Below are positions 36,079 to 44,780 of a stretch of 64,000 nucleotides of DNA, piece after piece. Every line of letters begins with the position of its first letter. Position 1 is the stretch's first letter. The notes under the pieces were generated by a model. It ran no database searches, was not told where the DNA came from, and was given only the letters and a program-made list of their open reading frames with translations. The stretch covers positions 992,001-1,056,000 of the forward strand of contig CP107208.1 in NCBI GenBank assembly GCA_025758045.1, in the 5' to 3' direction. Source of the stretch: Oscillospiraceae bacterium (GTDB lineage Bacteria; Bacillota; Clostridia; Oscillospirales; Ruminococcaceae). The position numbers and the translations under genes are program-made.

Positions 36079-37710
36079 ATGGAGTATAAGCGCAAGCGGC
36101 TGATACGCGCGGCATTGCAAAAAGCTGAAGCCAAGCGAAAGCAGACAGTGCGGCAGGCGGAATCGGCAGCAGATACCGAGCAGCAGACGCCGGAAGAATA
36201 CGCCCAGACGGTTGTTTCCGAAAAAGCCATACACACGGCGGAGAACCTGCAAAATGAGGCACTGGACACAGGACGAATCAGCTACCGTCAATTTCGGATT
36301 TTACAGGAAAAGCGCCAGCGTGTGCCAACCACACATGTTGCCCAGCCCGCTGAAACAGAAAATACCCCCTTGGCGCAGAGTGCCGACCAGCGAGAAACAG
36401 GCAAGCGCCAGCGCTTTCAGCAAAGGGCGCTGGATAAGCGGGAGATCAAAACGCCCGATTCCTACCGTGACAAAATGCAGGCGTTGAAACGCCAACACCT
36501 CACGCGCGAAACGGTGCGCCGCCATCTGGAAAAGCAGGCGGGCGGCACGGTGCTTGGCAGCGGCGTCAGACTGCCCGATACAGTCCCTGCTTTTTCCGGT
36601 GGTATCAGGCAAGCCGCCCTGGGCAGAGTCCGCACGTTGCTGCAAGCTGCTTGGCTGCGCTTGAAAGCGGTGCTGACGCGCACGATACGCCGCGCAGCCG
36701 GTTCGCTGATGGCGCTGCTTGGCGCAGGCGGCGTGGTGCTGTTGCTGGCGATGGTCATAGGCGCGGCTGCGGCGGTGATCGGCTCCCCGATGGGCATCTT
36801 GTTTGCCGATGAATCCGGCGACCCGAACAGCATCCGCATTGCCGAAATCGTTGCCGAAACCAATGCCGACTTCGGCACAGCGATCAACGACATTGTGTCG
36901 GCGCACCCGGAATGCAGCGAAACCACGATGGAATACGACTACGAGGACGGTCATACTTGGGCGAGCTACTGGCCCGAAGTGCTGGCCGTCTTTGCCGTGC
37001 AGAACAACCTGAACAACGACGGCGATGTGGTCGTCATAGACGAAGGCAAGAAGCGGTTGATTCAGGACACCTTTTGGGCGATGCACGAAATAAGCGCCGA
37101 GGTGGAGGAAGTAACCGCCACACCGGAACCGACCGAGGACGAACCCGACCCGGAGCCGGTCACGGAGTACATTCTGCACATCACGGTCAGCAGCAAATCG
37201 GTGGACGCGCTGGCAGATTTGTACCGCTTTACGCAAGACCAGCGGGACATTTTGCACCAGCTGCTATCCGAGGAAATGCGCCCCAGCCTGTTGGCACTTT
37301 GTGGCGGGACTGCTGTTGCCGATGGCGAATTGTGCTGGCCGCTGCCGGGGCACACCTATATATCCTGCCACTTCGGGGAAGTGGACGCCTTCGGCAATGC
37401 CGGGCATCGCGGCACGGACATTCCCGCGCCGGAGGGTACGCCTATCCTCGCTGCCCACAGCGGTACGGTACTGGTCAGTGGCTGGAACGACAGCTACGGC
37501 AATCAGGTGCTGCTGGATAACGGCGCTGGACTTTCCACGCGGTATGCCCATATGACAGCATCAGCCGTCACGGCGGGCGAAACCGTGACGGCTGGTCAAG
37601 TGATTGGTTATGTAGGCAGCACCGGCGACAGCACAGGCAACCACCTACATTTTGAGGTAATGCAGGATGGTGTGCGTGTGAATCCTATGGATATGGTTTC
37701 CGTGCGCTGA
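36079..37710 (+). CDS. Membrane-anchored M23 peptidoglycan peptidase
   Basis: This 543-residue protein probably cuts peptidoglycan so that the conjugation channel can cross the wall. A charged, coiled-coil-like cytoplasmic part (residues 1-200) precedes one transmembrane span at about 210-240. The outer part carries a C-terminal M23 (LytM) domain with HRGTDIPAPEGTPILA and HLHFEVM, which supply zinc ligands. It differs from the usual CHAP/NlpC enzyme of Tn1549 relatives. It is the last gene of the recognisable ICE core, followed by a strong terminator. Confidence 0.87.
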   Translation: MEYKRKRLIRAALQKAEAKRKQTVRQAESAADTEQQTPEEYAQTVVSEKAIHTAENLQNEALDTGRISYRQFRILQEKRQRVPTTHVAQPAETENTPLAQSADQRETGKRQRFQQRALDKREIKTPDSYRDKMQALKRQHLTRETVRRHLEKQAGGTVLGSGVRLPDTVPAFSGGIRQAALGRVRTLLQAAWLRLKAVLTRTIRRAAGSLMALLGAGGVVLLLAMVIGAAAAVIGSPMGILFADESGDPNSIRIAEIVAETNADFGTAINDIVSAHPECSETTMEYDYEDGHTWASYWPEVLAVFAVQNNLNNDGDVVVIDEGKKRLIQDTFWAMHEISAEVEEVTATPEPTEDEPDPEPVTEYILHITVSSKSVDALADLYRFTQDQRDILHQLLSEEMRPSLLALCGGTAVADGELCWPLPGHTYISCHFGEVDAFGNAGHRGTDIPAPEGTPILAAHSGTVLVSGWNDSYGNQVLLDNGAGLSTRYAHMTASAVTAGETVTAGQVIGYVGSTGDSTGNHLHFEVMQDGVRVNPMDMVSVR

Positions 37711-37813
37711 TATAGGCCGGTACCCATTTTGTTTACTTGCGATTGGCTTTCCTGCGCAGTACGCTAATTACAGCCAGCGCGGAGCCGCTGACAGTCCTGT
37801 CTCCGCAACCACC

Positions 37814-37852
37814 AAAAACAGCGCTGAATCATTTGATTCAGCGCTGTTTTTT
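37814..37852 (+). terminator. Strong terminator closing the ICE core
   Basis: ACAGCGCTGAATC and GATTCAGCGCTGT form a perfect stem around ATTT, flanked by A and T runs. It marks the boundary between the transfer module and the cargo region. Bases 37711-37940 hold no gene that I can support. Confidence 0.9.
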
Positions 37853-37940
37853 GCTTTGCAAAACTTGAATTTCCTGTCCCTTTACCCCAATTTTACCCCT
37901 GACAGCATCGTGCCGGCGTGTCTAAGAAAAGATCCCCCGC

Positions 37941-38093
37941 TTATAGCTCATGCTTTTGCAGGAAACGCGCAGCTTTTTTGGCGACCGATTTGCGCGAGCT
38001 GTCTAACTGGGTGTGCGCAAAACGCAGCATAGCCTCCCGGCTGTGTGACAGATCAAAATAGCGGTCGAAACAATCCAGAATATGGCCGCACAT
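37941..38093 (-). pseudogene. Unidentified gene fragment
   Basis: This 50-codon stretch on the minus strand starts MCGHILDCFDRYF and ends KKAARFLQKHEL. It has good protein-like composition but no clear ribosome site, and the frame continues only seven codons further upstream before a stop. It looks like the C-terminal remnant of a larger gene disrupted when the cargo joined the element. I do not recognise the family. Confidence 0.35.
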
Positions 38094-38167
38094 GACCTTA
38101 CATTCCCTACCACATTAGGAATATGAAAACGTTGCAGAAAGAAAAATAACATAGACAAAGGCCGAGA

Positions 38168-38644
38168 TCAATGTGCTCTAGTGGACATGGGTATATCGAA
38201 TACGGCAGATACAAAAATGGCAAGACCGTTCAGCCAGATGCCCGCCTGGAAAATACTGCTGGGAACGCTGGCTCAAGTAAATACCTGTTCATTTACCTTA
38301 CCAAAGCGGAACCGAATTCCCTCAATAGGAGTTACCACCCGCATTTGCCGCGATTTGGCGGCAAAAAAGAGATAATTGAAAAAATATCCCAGAGCATTAC
38401 CGAGAAAAATCATCATTACAGAAAGACCATTGCTGAAAGCCTTGCCGGCAGCACCGGTAAAAGACCAAGCGCTGAATTGCGTCATGAATGCGGTGGAACC
38501 CACCATCCACCACAGCATTTTTCCTCCGCCTTTAAAATAGTCACTGGTATTGGAAGAAAAGGTTCGAAAAATCCATCCTATTACAATGAGAAAAACAAAA
38601 TAAATACCAACAATCAGGATGTTCAGCCATTGGTTTGAAAGCAT
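38168..38644 (-). pseudogene. Sodium:solute symporter remnant (premature stop, 3' truncated)
   Basis: The N-terminal third of an SSS-family symporter. A good ribosome site AAAGGAG precedes the ATG at 38644. The first 123 codons give two to three membrane spans and the hallmark segment GSTAFMTQFSAWSFTGAAGKAF. A TGA at 38273-38275 interrupts the gene, but the same frame then continues with IFQAGIWLNGLAIFVSAVF, typical of the next SSS helix, before ending at 38168. The TGA probably replaces a Trp codon. At least two thirds of the gene is missing. SSS proteins import oligoalginate in some Vibrio, which makes the location next to an alginate operon suggestive. Confidence 0.72.
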
Positions 38645-38768
38645 GGAGCAACTCCTTTCTCCTCGCATAAAGGGGGATGTTTTTCGGGTCATATGACCTT
38701 TTATAATCATAACATGGATGTGCTTGGATTGCAAGAAAAGGCAGTGCTGCAACGGAGTATGCTCCATA

Positions 38769-38803
38769 CAAAAAGCCGACCGCTGCCAGCGGTCGGCTTT
38801 TTG
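38769..38803. terminator. Bidirectional terminator downstream of the GltD-like gene
   Basis: AAAAGCCGACCGC and GCGGTCGGCTTTT form a perfect stem around TGCCA, flanked by A and T runs. On the minus strand it ends the transcript of the oxidoreductase gene. Confidence 0.88.
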
Positions 38804-38809
38804 TATGGG

Positions 38810-40030
38810 TCAGTCCTGAATGGAAGAAAGATACTCATCCATAACCTGAGCAACTTCCTTGGAATATTTTACAGCTTCCACTACGGTGCGCGCTCCTAAT
38901 ACCACATCACCGCTGGCAAAAATGCCAGGACGGGTGGTGTTCCCGTGAACATCGGTGAACAGAAGGCCATGCTCTGTGGTTTGCAGACCGGAGGTGGTGC
39001 TCACAATTTTGTTTTTGGGCCCCTGGCTTACGGCTATGATCACGCCGTCTGCATGGAACAGCATTGGTTCAGACAGGCGGCAGATATTTCCATCCTGGTC
39101 AAACTCTGCCTGTTTGAACCACACTCCGTCCCTGTCAATCGATTCTGTGCGTGCGCCATACAGGAATTCTACGCCATCCGCTACCGCATAATCCACTTCA
39201 CGTTGGCTGGCGGCTGCTTTTGGACCGCGGCAAAGCACACTTACTTTTTTGGTGCCTTTTCGCAGCGCAGTACGTGCAACATCCATAGCGGAATTGCCTG
39301 CACCGATCACTGCCAGATGTTCGCCCAGATCATATACATCGGGATCAACGAGATAATCAATGGCAAAGTGGACGTGACCCAGGCTTTCCCCGGGGATTCC
39401 AAGTTTTTTGGGACGCCATACGCCGGTTCCGATAAAAATTGCCTGATAGCCATCTCTCTGCAGGTCATCCACCGTTAAGGCACCGCCTATGGAGGTGTTT
39501 GGCCGAATGTGAATGCCCATTTTCAGCAGCTGTGTTTTATAACGATCCAATATTGTTTTGGGAAGCCGGAATGCCGGAATGCCGTAACGAAGCACGCCGC
39601 CGATTCTTTCCCGACTTTCAAAGATTGTTACATCATGTCCTTTTTGAGCCAGAAGCACAGCGATGGTGATTCCGGCAGGACCGCTTCCGATGATAGCAGC
39701 CCGCTTTCCGGAAGAAGCCGGCAAAACGGGGGACAAGCGATCAAGATAAGCGTCGGAAATGTAATTTTCAATGCTGGATATGTGTACCGGCATTCCTTTT
39801 CGTCCCAGCACACAGTGGCCCTCGCATTGCTTTTCATGATCGCATACCAGAGAACAAACAATGCTGAGGGGGTTGTTCAGAAACAGCATTTCTCCCGCTG
39901 CCTCCAGTTGATTCTGTAAAAACAGCTGGATCATATCGGGAATAGGCGTATTGATGGGACAACCCTTTCTGCATTGAGGTACTTTGCAGTTCAAGCAGCG
40001 TCGGGCTTCGTTGACGACGTGTAAAGCCAT
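38810..40030 (-). CDS. GltD-like NAD(P)H oxidoreductase with Fe-S cysteines
   Basis: This 406-residue protein resembles the small subunit of glutamate synthase and related FAD/NAD(P) oxidoreductases. N-terminal cysteines in CLNCKVPQCRKGCP and CSLVCDHEKQCEGHC would bind iron-sulfur clusters. FAD- and NAD(P)-binding dinucleotide folds appear as IIGSGPAGI near residue 114 and VIGAGNSAMD near residue 243. No large GltB subunit is encoded nearby, so it is an orphan that may pass electrons to another partner. It is transcribed away from the alginate operon, downstream of the IclR gene. AGGAG precedes the ATG. Confidence 0.85.
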   Translation of the reverse strand: MALHVVNEARRCLNCKVPQCRKGCPINTPIPDMIQLFLQNQLEAAGEMLFLNNPLSIVCSLVCDHEKQCEGHCVLGRKGMPVHISSIENYISDAYLDRLSPVLPASSGKRAAIIGSGPAGITIAVLLAQKGHDVTIFESRERIGGVLRYGIPAFRLPKTILDRYKTQLLKMGIHIRPNTSIGGALTVDDLQRDGYQAIFIGTGVWRPKKLGIPGESLGHVHFAIDYLVDPDVYDLGEHLAVIGAGNSAMDVARTALRKGTKKVSVLCRGPKAAASQREVDYAVADGVEFLYGARTESIDRDGVWFKQAEFDQDGNICRLSEPMLFHADGVIIAVSQGPKNKIVSTTSGLQTTEHGLLFTDVHGNTTRPGIFASGDVVLGARTVVEAVKYSKEVAQVMDEYLSSIQD

Positions 40031-40181
40031 TTAATTCACTCCTGTTCTTTTGTCTTAAAATGTTCCGGGGTTCGGCGTCTGTCTGGTTGAAAGAAAAATA
40101 TATATAAAGTCAGCGCAGAGCACAAATGCCGCACCAAACATTTTCTGGAAACAAGAGAAATCTGTACACAACGAAATAGAC

Positions 40182-40934
40182 TTAGCGCAATGTATAGTCG
40201 GCAGTTTTGGAAATTTCCGAGGCAGCCGCCTTCAGGTCGGCCACTATCTCCGAAGCGTCCTGGTCGCTCAGGGCGATATCTGACAAAGAAATGGACGCAA
40301 TCACATTTCCTTTATGATCAAATACGGGAACGCCGTAACAGAAGGTAAACTCTCCCAGCTCCCGGTTTTCGGTCGCATACCCTTTTTGCCGGATCGAATC
40401 CAGCTCTTTTAAAAGGTCATCCTTGGAAACGATGGTGTATGGCGTGAAGGGAACAAATTTGATTTTGTCGATGATGGAAAGCTGCTCCTCCCTTGGCAGA
40501 TAGGCAAGTATGACCTTGCCCAGAGAGGTGGCGTATACTGGTTTGCTGGAGCCGATGGCACAGGTAGCCAGACGCACATTGCGGCCTACATACTTGTAGA
40601 GATAAACCACCTGTGTGCCGTTCAAAACACCTACAAAGGCGGTTTTATTATATTTTTCCGCTAAAGCAGGCAGATAACTGCCGCATTGCTTTATCAGTGT
40701 CAGATCGCTGACATACTTCATGCCAAGGGAAAATGTTCGTATGTCGAGGCAGTATTTTTTGTCGTTGTTTTCCACAGTTTTGATGTATTGAAGTTCAAGC
40801 AGCGAATGAACAACGACAAAAGCGCTGCTTTTTGCCATATCCATTGCCTGCGCAATTTCCTGAAGAGTGATTCCGTTTTCACTATTTGCAATCAGTTCCA
40901 GGATGGCCAGCGTGCGTTCAACAGTTCTGTTCAT
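40182..40934 (-). CDS. IclR-family transcription regulator
   Basis: This 250-residue regulator has a winged helix-turn-helix at residues 1-60 (TLQEIAQAMDMAKSSAFVVVHSL) and a C-terminal IclR effector domain (residues 75-245), with GKVILAYLP and RELGEFTFCYGVPVFDHKG. Members such as KdgR sense sugar-acid intermediates, so this protein may sense KDG or DEH. It is divergent from the long alginate operon. Half sites of the form TATGAAC/GTTCATA occur at its own start (near 40924), at 40980 and as a palindrome in the operon promoter. This suggests autoregulation and control of the operon. Confidence 0.9.
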   Translation of the reverse strand: MNRTVERTLAILELIANSENGITLQEIAQAMDMAKSSAFVVVHSLLELQYIKTVENNDKKYCLDIRTFSLGMKYVSDLTLIKQCGSYLPALAEKYNKTAFVGVLNGTQVVYLYKYVGRNVRLATCAIGSSKPVYATSLGKVILAYLPREEQLSIIDKIKFVPFTPYTIVSKDDLLKELDSIRQKGYATENRELGEFTFCYGVPVFDHKGNVIASISLSDIALSDQDASEIVADLKAAASEISKTADYTLR

Positions 40935-41177
40935 ATTTCAAAATCCCGTTTAAATTATAAAATGTAAAATTGTGAATACGGTTCATAAAAAGAGTAGCAC
41001 ATTCAGCTTCTGCTCGTCAAGTGTCTCGGAAAAATAAATAAGTTTGCTTGGAACAGAATTTTATTTGCAGCAGTTTCATGCACGAAAAATACAAAAATTT
41101 GAAAAAATAATGTGTAAAACGTGAACGATTACAAAAAAATGATGCAAAATATATAAAAAACGACGATAAAAATCGCA

Positions 41178-41207
41178 TTGACAGGCCTTTGTGGGGTAGT
41201 GTATACT
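41178..41207 (+). promoter_or_regulatory. Promoter of the alginate operon
   Basis: A consensus TTGACA at 41178-41183 and TATACT at 41202-41207 are separated by 18 bases. This is the only strong promoter seen ahead of the MATE gene. The remaining 40935-41177 interval is AT-rich and contains no gene. Confidence 0.85.
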
Positions 41208-41218
41208 GTGTTTAGAAA

Positions 41219-41241
41219 AGCTATGAACTTAGTTCATAGCT
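41219..41241 (+). promoter_or_regulatory. Palindromic operator, probably for the IclR regulator
   Basis: AGCTATGAAC, spacer TTA, GTTCATAGCT is a perfect 23-base palindrome lying just downstream of the -10 box, around +5 to +27. A further TATGAAC half site follows at once (41241-41247). A repressor bound here would block the operon. Confidence 0.78.
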
Positions 41242-41306
41242 ATGAACCGGCTGGACCGGGAAGCAAAACCAGATAGGATAAACGCTGAGAAAGGTCTGGC
41301 GAAAAG

Positions 41307-42701
41307 ATGGCGCTTACAGTTGCGGAAAAGGATCTGAAAAAAAGAGAATTGTTTCTGGAAGGAAATATACTCAAAGGGGTTTTGACGGTGTGTGTGCCCA
41401 TGGCGGCGTTCCAGCTGTTAAACGAACTGTTCAGAGTTTTCGACCTGGCCATTACAGCCCGCATCAATCCGGAGTCGGTGGCGGCGGTTTCGTTTTTCAA
41501 CCAGCTAAACAACTCGGTGACAGCCGTGGGAACAGGCCTTTCCATCGGAGCAGGAATCCTTATTGCCGGATTTTATGGCGCCGCCGATTATGAAAATGTC
41601 AAAAAAACGGTGAACACCACCTTTTTTCTCGCAGTAGGCGGCGCGTTGCTGCTGGCAATCTCGCTGATACTGTCTGGCAAATGGGTGCTCCGCTTGGCTA
41701 ACACCCCCGAAGAACTGGTGGAGATTGGTTGGAATTATTACCGGGTGATCATGGTGAACCTGGTGTTTGTCTTCTTCAACAATGTGTATGTAGCGATCGA
41801 AAAGGCGCGCGGGAACGGCGGCAGGATATTGGGTGTGAATCTTCTGATGGCTGCGGCAAAATTCACTCTGTCGGGAGTGTTCGTTCTGATATTCCGCAAA
41901 GGTGTTGTGATGATCGCTTTTTCCACTTTGCTTTCCAACCTGCTTGTGACTTTGATCGGTATATACAGCCTGCGGGATCCAAAGGATGTATTCGGGATAT
42001 CACTGGAATATATCCGAATGGACCGTCTGTTTATCAAAAAGCTGTTTGGTATTTCTCTCCCTGTGATGGCAGAAAAATTTGCTTTCAGTACCGGCAAGGT
42101 GGTAGTGAACTCGGTAGGAGTGGACTATGGTACCCAGACAGTAGGCGCTTTGGGAGTGTCCAACAGTATCAGCGCATTGTCTACGGTTCCGGCAGGAAGC
42201 ATCGGTGACGGCGGTGCTTCCATTATCCGCCAGAATATCGGAAGCGGGAAGAAAGACCGTGCCCTGAAGGTGTTCAAAAGCGTATTTCTGGTGGACGTGG
42301 CTTGGGGAACATTGGGATTTTTACTTACATGGATATTTCTCAACCCGATTCTCTCGGTATTTTCGGGCGGAGATGCAGCGTTTGCCCAACTGATCCGACA
42401 GATTTTTTTGCTGGAGATGCTTTCCAATATTTTTCTTGCAGTACATGCGGCGATTATGGCGCTTTTGTATGCCTTCGGATATACCAAGCTGTCCTTTGGC
42501 ATTAATTTTGCAAGGCTATTCATTTTCCGTCTTCCCATTTTGTTTGCCCTCAAGCAGTTTACGGCTCTGTCTGGCGGCACTGCCATGGGAATTGTAATGA
42601 TGGTGAGCAACGGCCTTACAGGTTTGTTTGCCCTGCTGGTGGCGATGGTTGTACTCCGCAAGGAGTATGGGTCCGGTTGGATAAAACTTTTACTGCATTG
42701 A
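41307..42701 (+). CDS. MATE-family transporter
   Basis: This 464-residue polytopic protein has about 12 hydrophobic spans in two similar halves, the arrangement of MATE (MatE) cation-coupled exporters. Landmarks include NELFRVFDLAITARI and GAGILIAGFYGAADYENVKK in the first half, and PAGSIGDGGASIIRQNIGSG in the second. It is the first gene of the alginate operon. It might export a toxic intermediate or overflow metabolite; that is inference. The ribosome site is weak (AAAGG, 12 bases upstream), so the start could be slightly different. Confidence 0.88.
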   Translation: MALTVAEKDLKKRELFLEGNILKGVLTVCVPMAAFQLLNELFRVFDLAITARINPESVAAVSFFNQLNNSVTAVGTGLSIGAGILIAGFYGAADYENVKKTVNTTFFLAVGGALLLAISLILSGKWVLRLANTPEELVEIGWNYYRVIMVNLVFVFFNNVYVAIEKARGNGGRILGVNLLMAAAKFTLSGVFVLIFRKGVVMIAFSTLLSNLLVTLIGIYSLRDPKDVFGISLEYIRMDRLFIKKLFGISLPVMAEKFAFSTGKVVVNSVGVDYGTQTVGALGVSNSISALSTVPAGSIGDGGASIIRQNIGSGKKDRALKVFKSVFLVDVAWGTLGFLLTWIFLNPILSVFSGGDAAFAQLIRQIFLLEMLSNIFLAVHAAIMALLYAFGYTKLSFGINFARLFIFRLPILFALKQFTALSGGTAMGIVMMVSNGLTGLFALLVAMVVLRKEYGSGWIKLLLH

Positions 42702-42914
42702 ACCATCATCTGCGCGGTTTGCGCGGTGATGTTGAGATGACATATACGCTGAAATGGCGAAGCTGACGCAGCAAATCATTCAACCTTATCGTCGGCCTTT
42801 ATCCGGAGGGTGGTGGAAATGCTTCAGAAAATATGTTCCGTGCCGGGCAGAGAAACGGAGGGATGGATATAGAACCTGTGTTCAGAGGAAAACAAAAGGA
42901 GGAATGTATAGCAA

Positions 42915-43880
42915 ATGGTTCAAAACGAAATTAAAATGCGCAAACCCAAAAGCAGAGAACTAATCCATGCGCTGGTCCAGGATTGGCGTTTGTATGTTTT
43001 GCTGCTGCCTGTGGTGCTTTGGTTTGCACTGTGGGCGTATAAGCCTATGGGCGGGCTTCTGATAGCCTTCAAACGGTACGATTCTAGTCTGGGCATCTGG
43101 ATGAGCGAGTTCAAAGGCATCGACAACTTCGTAAATCTGGTGGCCGGCGTCAACAAGGAACAGTTCTGGCAGGCCTTCCGCAATACCTTTGTGATCAACG
43201 CCTACAGCCTGGTTTTTGGATTTCCGGTACCAATCATTCTGGCGGTACTTTTTTCCGAGATCGGCAATGGCTTTGTCCGCAAGGCTACCCAGACCGCGAC
43301 CTATCTGCCTCACTTCCTTTCCGAAGTAACCATTACCGGCATCACCATTATGTTGGTGTACAGCGGTGTTCATTCCACCGGTGTGCTGGCAGCCCTGTTT
43401 CAGAATATGGGATGGCTGGAGGAAGGGGTGTCTATGCTGTCCAAGGCCAACTATTTCCGGCCTCTGTACATAGCGGTGGGCATCTGGAAGGAAAGCGGAT
43501 ACAGCTCCATCGTGTATTTTGCGGCGATCATGGGCATATCGCCCACGCTGTATGAGGCCATGAAGGTGGACGGCGCCAACAAACTGCAGGAGCTGCGGTA
43601 TGTCACTTTCCCGGGCATGGCCCCTACCCTGATCATCATGATCATCATGCGCATAGGCAATATGCTCTCCATCGGGTATGAACGGGTGCTGCTGATGTAC
43701 AATTCCAACGTGTATGTGACGGCAGACGTTCTGTCCACCTTCGAACAGCGCATTGGTATTTTGTCGGCCAACTATGGCATGGGAGCTTCGGTAAGTCTGT
43801 TCAATTCACTGATTGCTTTTGCGCTGGTGATCGGAGCCAACTCCATAAGCCGCAACATATCCGATACTTCGCTGTGGTAA
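42915..43880 (+). CDS. ABC permease, LplB/AlgM1-like
   Basis: This 321-residue inner-membrane permease has six hydrophobic spans and the EAA loop EAMKVDGANKLQELRYVTFPGM. It is of the LplB type, to which AlgM1 of the Sphingomonas A1 alginate importer belongs. It is followed by an AlgM2/YtcP-like permease, a solute-binding protein and an ATPase, the full AlgM1-M2-Q-S set. Uptake of unsaturated alginate oligomers is inferred from context. GGAGGA lies 11 bases before the ATG, slightly far. Confidence 0.88.
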   Translation: MVQNEIKMRKPKSRELIHALVQDWRLYVLLLPVVLWFALWAYKPMGGLLIAFKRYDSSLGIWMSEFKGIDNFVNLVAGVNKEQFWQAFRNTFVINAYSLVFGFPVPIILAVLFSEIGNGFVRKATQTATYLPHFLSEVTITGITIMLVYSGVHSTGVLAALFQNMGWLEEGVSMLSKANYFRPLYIAVGIWKESGYSSIVYFAAIMGISPTLYEAMKVDGANKLQELRYVTFPGMAPTLIIMIIMRIGNMLSIGYERVLLMYNSNVYVTADVLSTFEQRIGILSANYGMGASVSLFNSLIAFALVIGANSISRNISDTSLW

Positions 43881-43896
43881 ATAGGAGAATCTGATT

Positions 43897-44760
43897 ATGG
43901 GATTACTGAACAAAAGTGAAAAGATATTCAAGGTGTGTTCCTATCTGCTGGTGATTGCCTTTGCCCTTGTCACGCTGTACCCCATTGTATACGCCTTCAG
44001 CGTGTCCATCAGCGGAAAGTTGGCCTACGAAAGCGGTCTGATCACCCTGCTGCCCAAGGAGATCACCCTGCAGGCCTATGAAATGGTCATCGAAAGTAAG
44101 GGATTTTGGATTGCCTATGCCAACACCCTATTTTACACGGTGATCGGCACCGCCTGGAGCATGGGTATTTCCCTCACCGGTGCCTATGCTTTGCAGAAGA
44201 AAAAGCTGAAATTCCGCCGCCAGTGGAACTTTTTGCTGGTGTTTACCATGTGGTTCAGCGCCGGTATGATCCCCCTGTATCTGAATTATAAGAGCATGCA
44301 TGTGGATAACCGCTGGGGCATGGTGGTGGCTTTTGGCGTGCAGGCCTACAACATCATTCTGCTGCGCAACTATTTCAGCAGCATCCCCAAGGAGTTGGAG
44401 GAGGCCGCCATTGTGGACGGCGCCAACGAATTCCAGCTGTTTTACAAGATCTATGTGCCCATGTCCACGGCCAGCATTGCAACGGTGACGCTGTTTTACG
44501 CTATCAGCCGCTGGAACGGGTACTACTGGTCCCGGATGCTTCTCACCGACCCCTACCAGCAGCCGCTGCAGGTGTATCTGCGGCAGCTCATCGAAAACTA
44601 CCAGAAGCTGTACGATGAATCGCCGGTGGTTCTGTCCTACTCGGCAGACAGCCTGGCGTATGCCATCATCATCTGCTCCATCATTCCGGTTTTGGCTATC
44701 TATCCTTACATCCAGAAGTATTTTGCAAAAGGCGTAAATATGGGCGGCGTGAAAGGATAA
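43897..44760 (+). CDS. ABC permease, YtcP/AlgM2-like
   Basis: This 287-residue permease partners the preceding LplB-like one. Six hydrophobic spans and the EAA loop EEAAIVDGANEFQLFYKIYVP are visible. It resembles YtcP and AlgM2 carbohydrate permeases. The AlgM1/AlgM2 heterodimer forms the channel of the Sphingomonas alginate importer. AGGAGA precedes the ATG and 16 bases separate it from the upstream gene. Confidence 0.88.
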   Translation: MGLLNKSEKIFKVCSYLLVIAFALVTLYPIVYAFSVSISGKLAYESGLITLLPKEITLQAYEMVIESKGFWIAYANTLFYTVIGTAWSMGISLTGAYALQKKKLKFRRQWNFLLVFTMWFSAGMIPLYLNYKSMHVDNRWGMVVAFGVQAYNIILLRNYFSSIPKELEEAAIVDGANEFQLFYKIYVPMSTASIATVTLFYAISRWNGYYWSRMLLTDPYQQPLQVYLRQLIENYQKLYDESPVVLSYSADSLAYAIIICSIIPVLAIYPYIQKYFAKGVNMGGVKG

Positions 44761-44780
44761 TAAAAATTAAGGAGGATACA

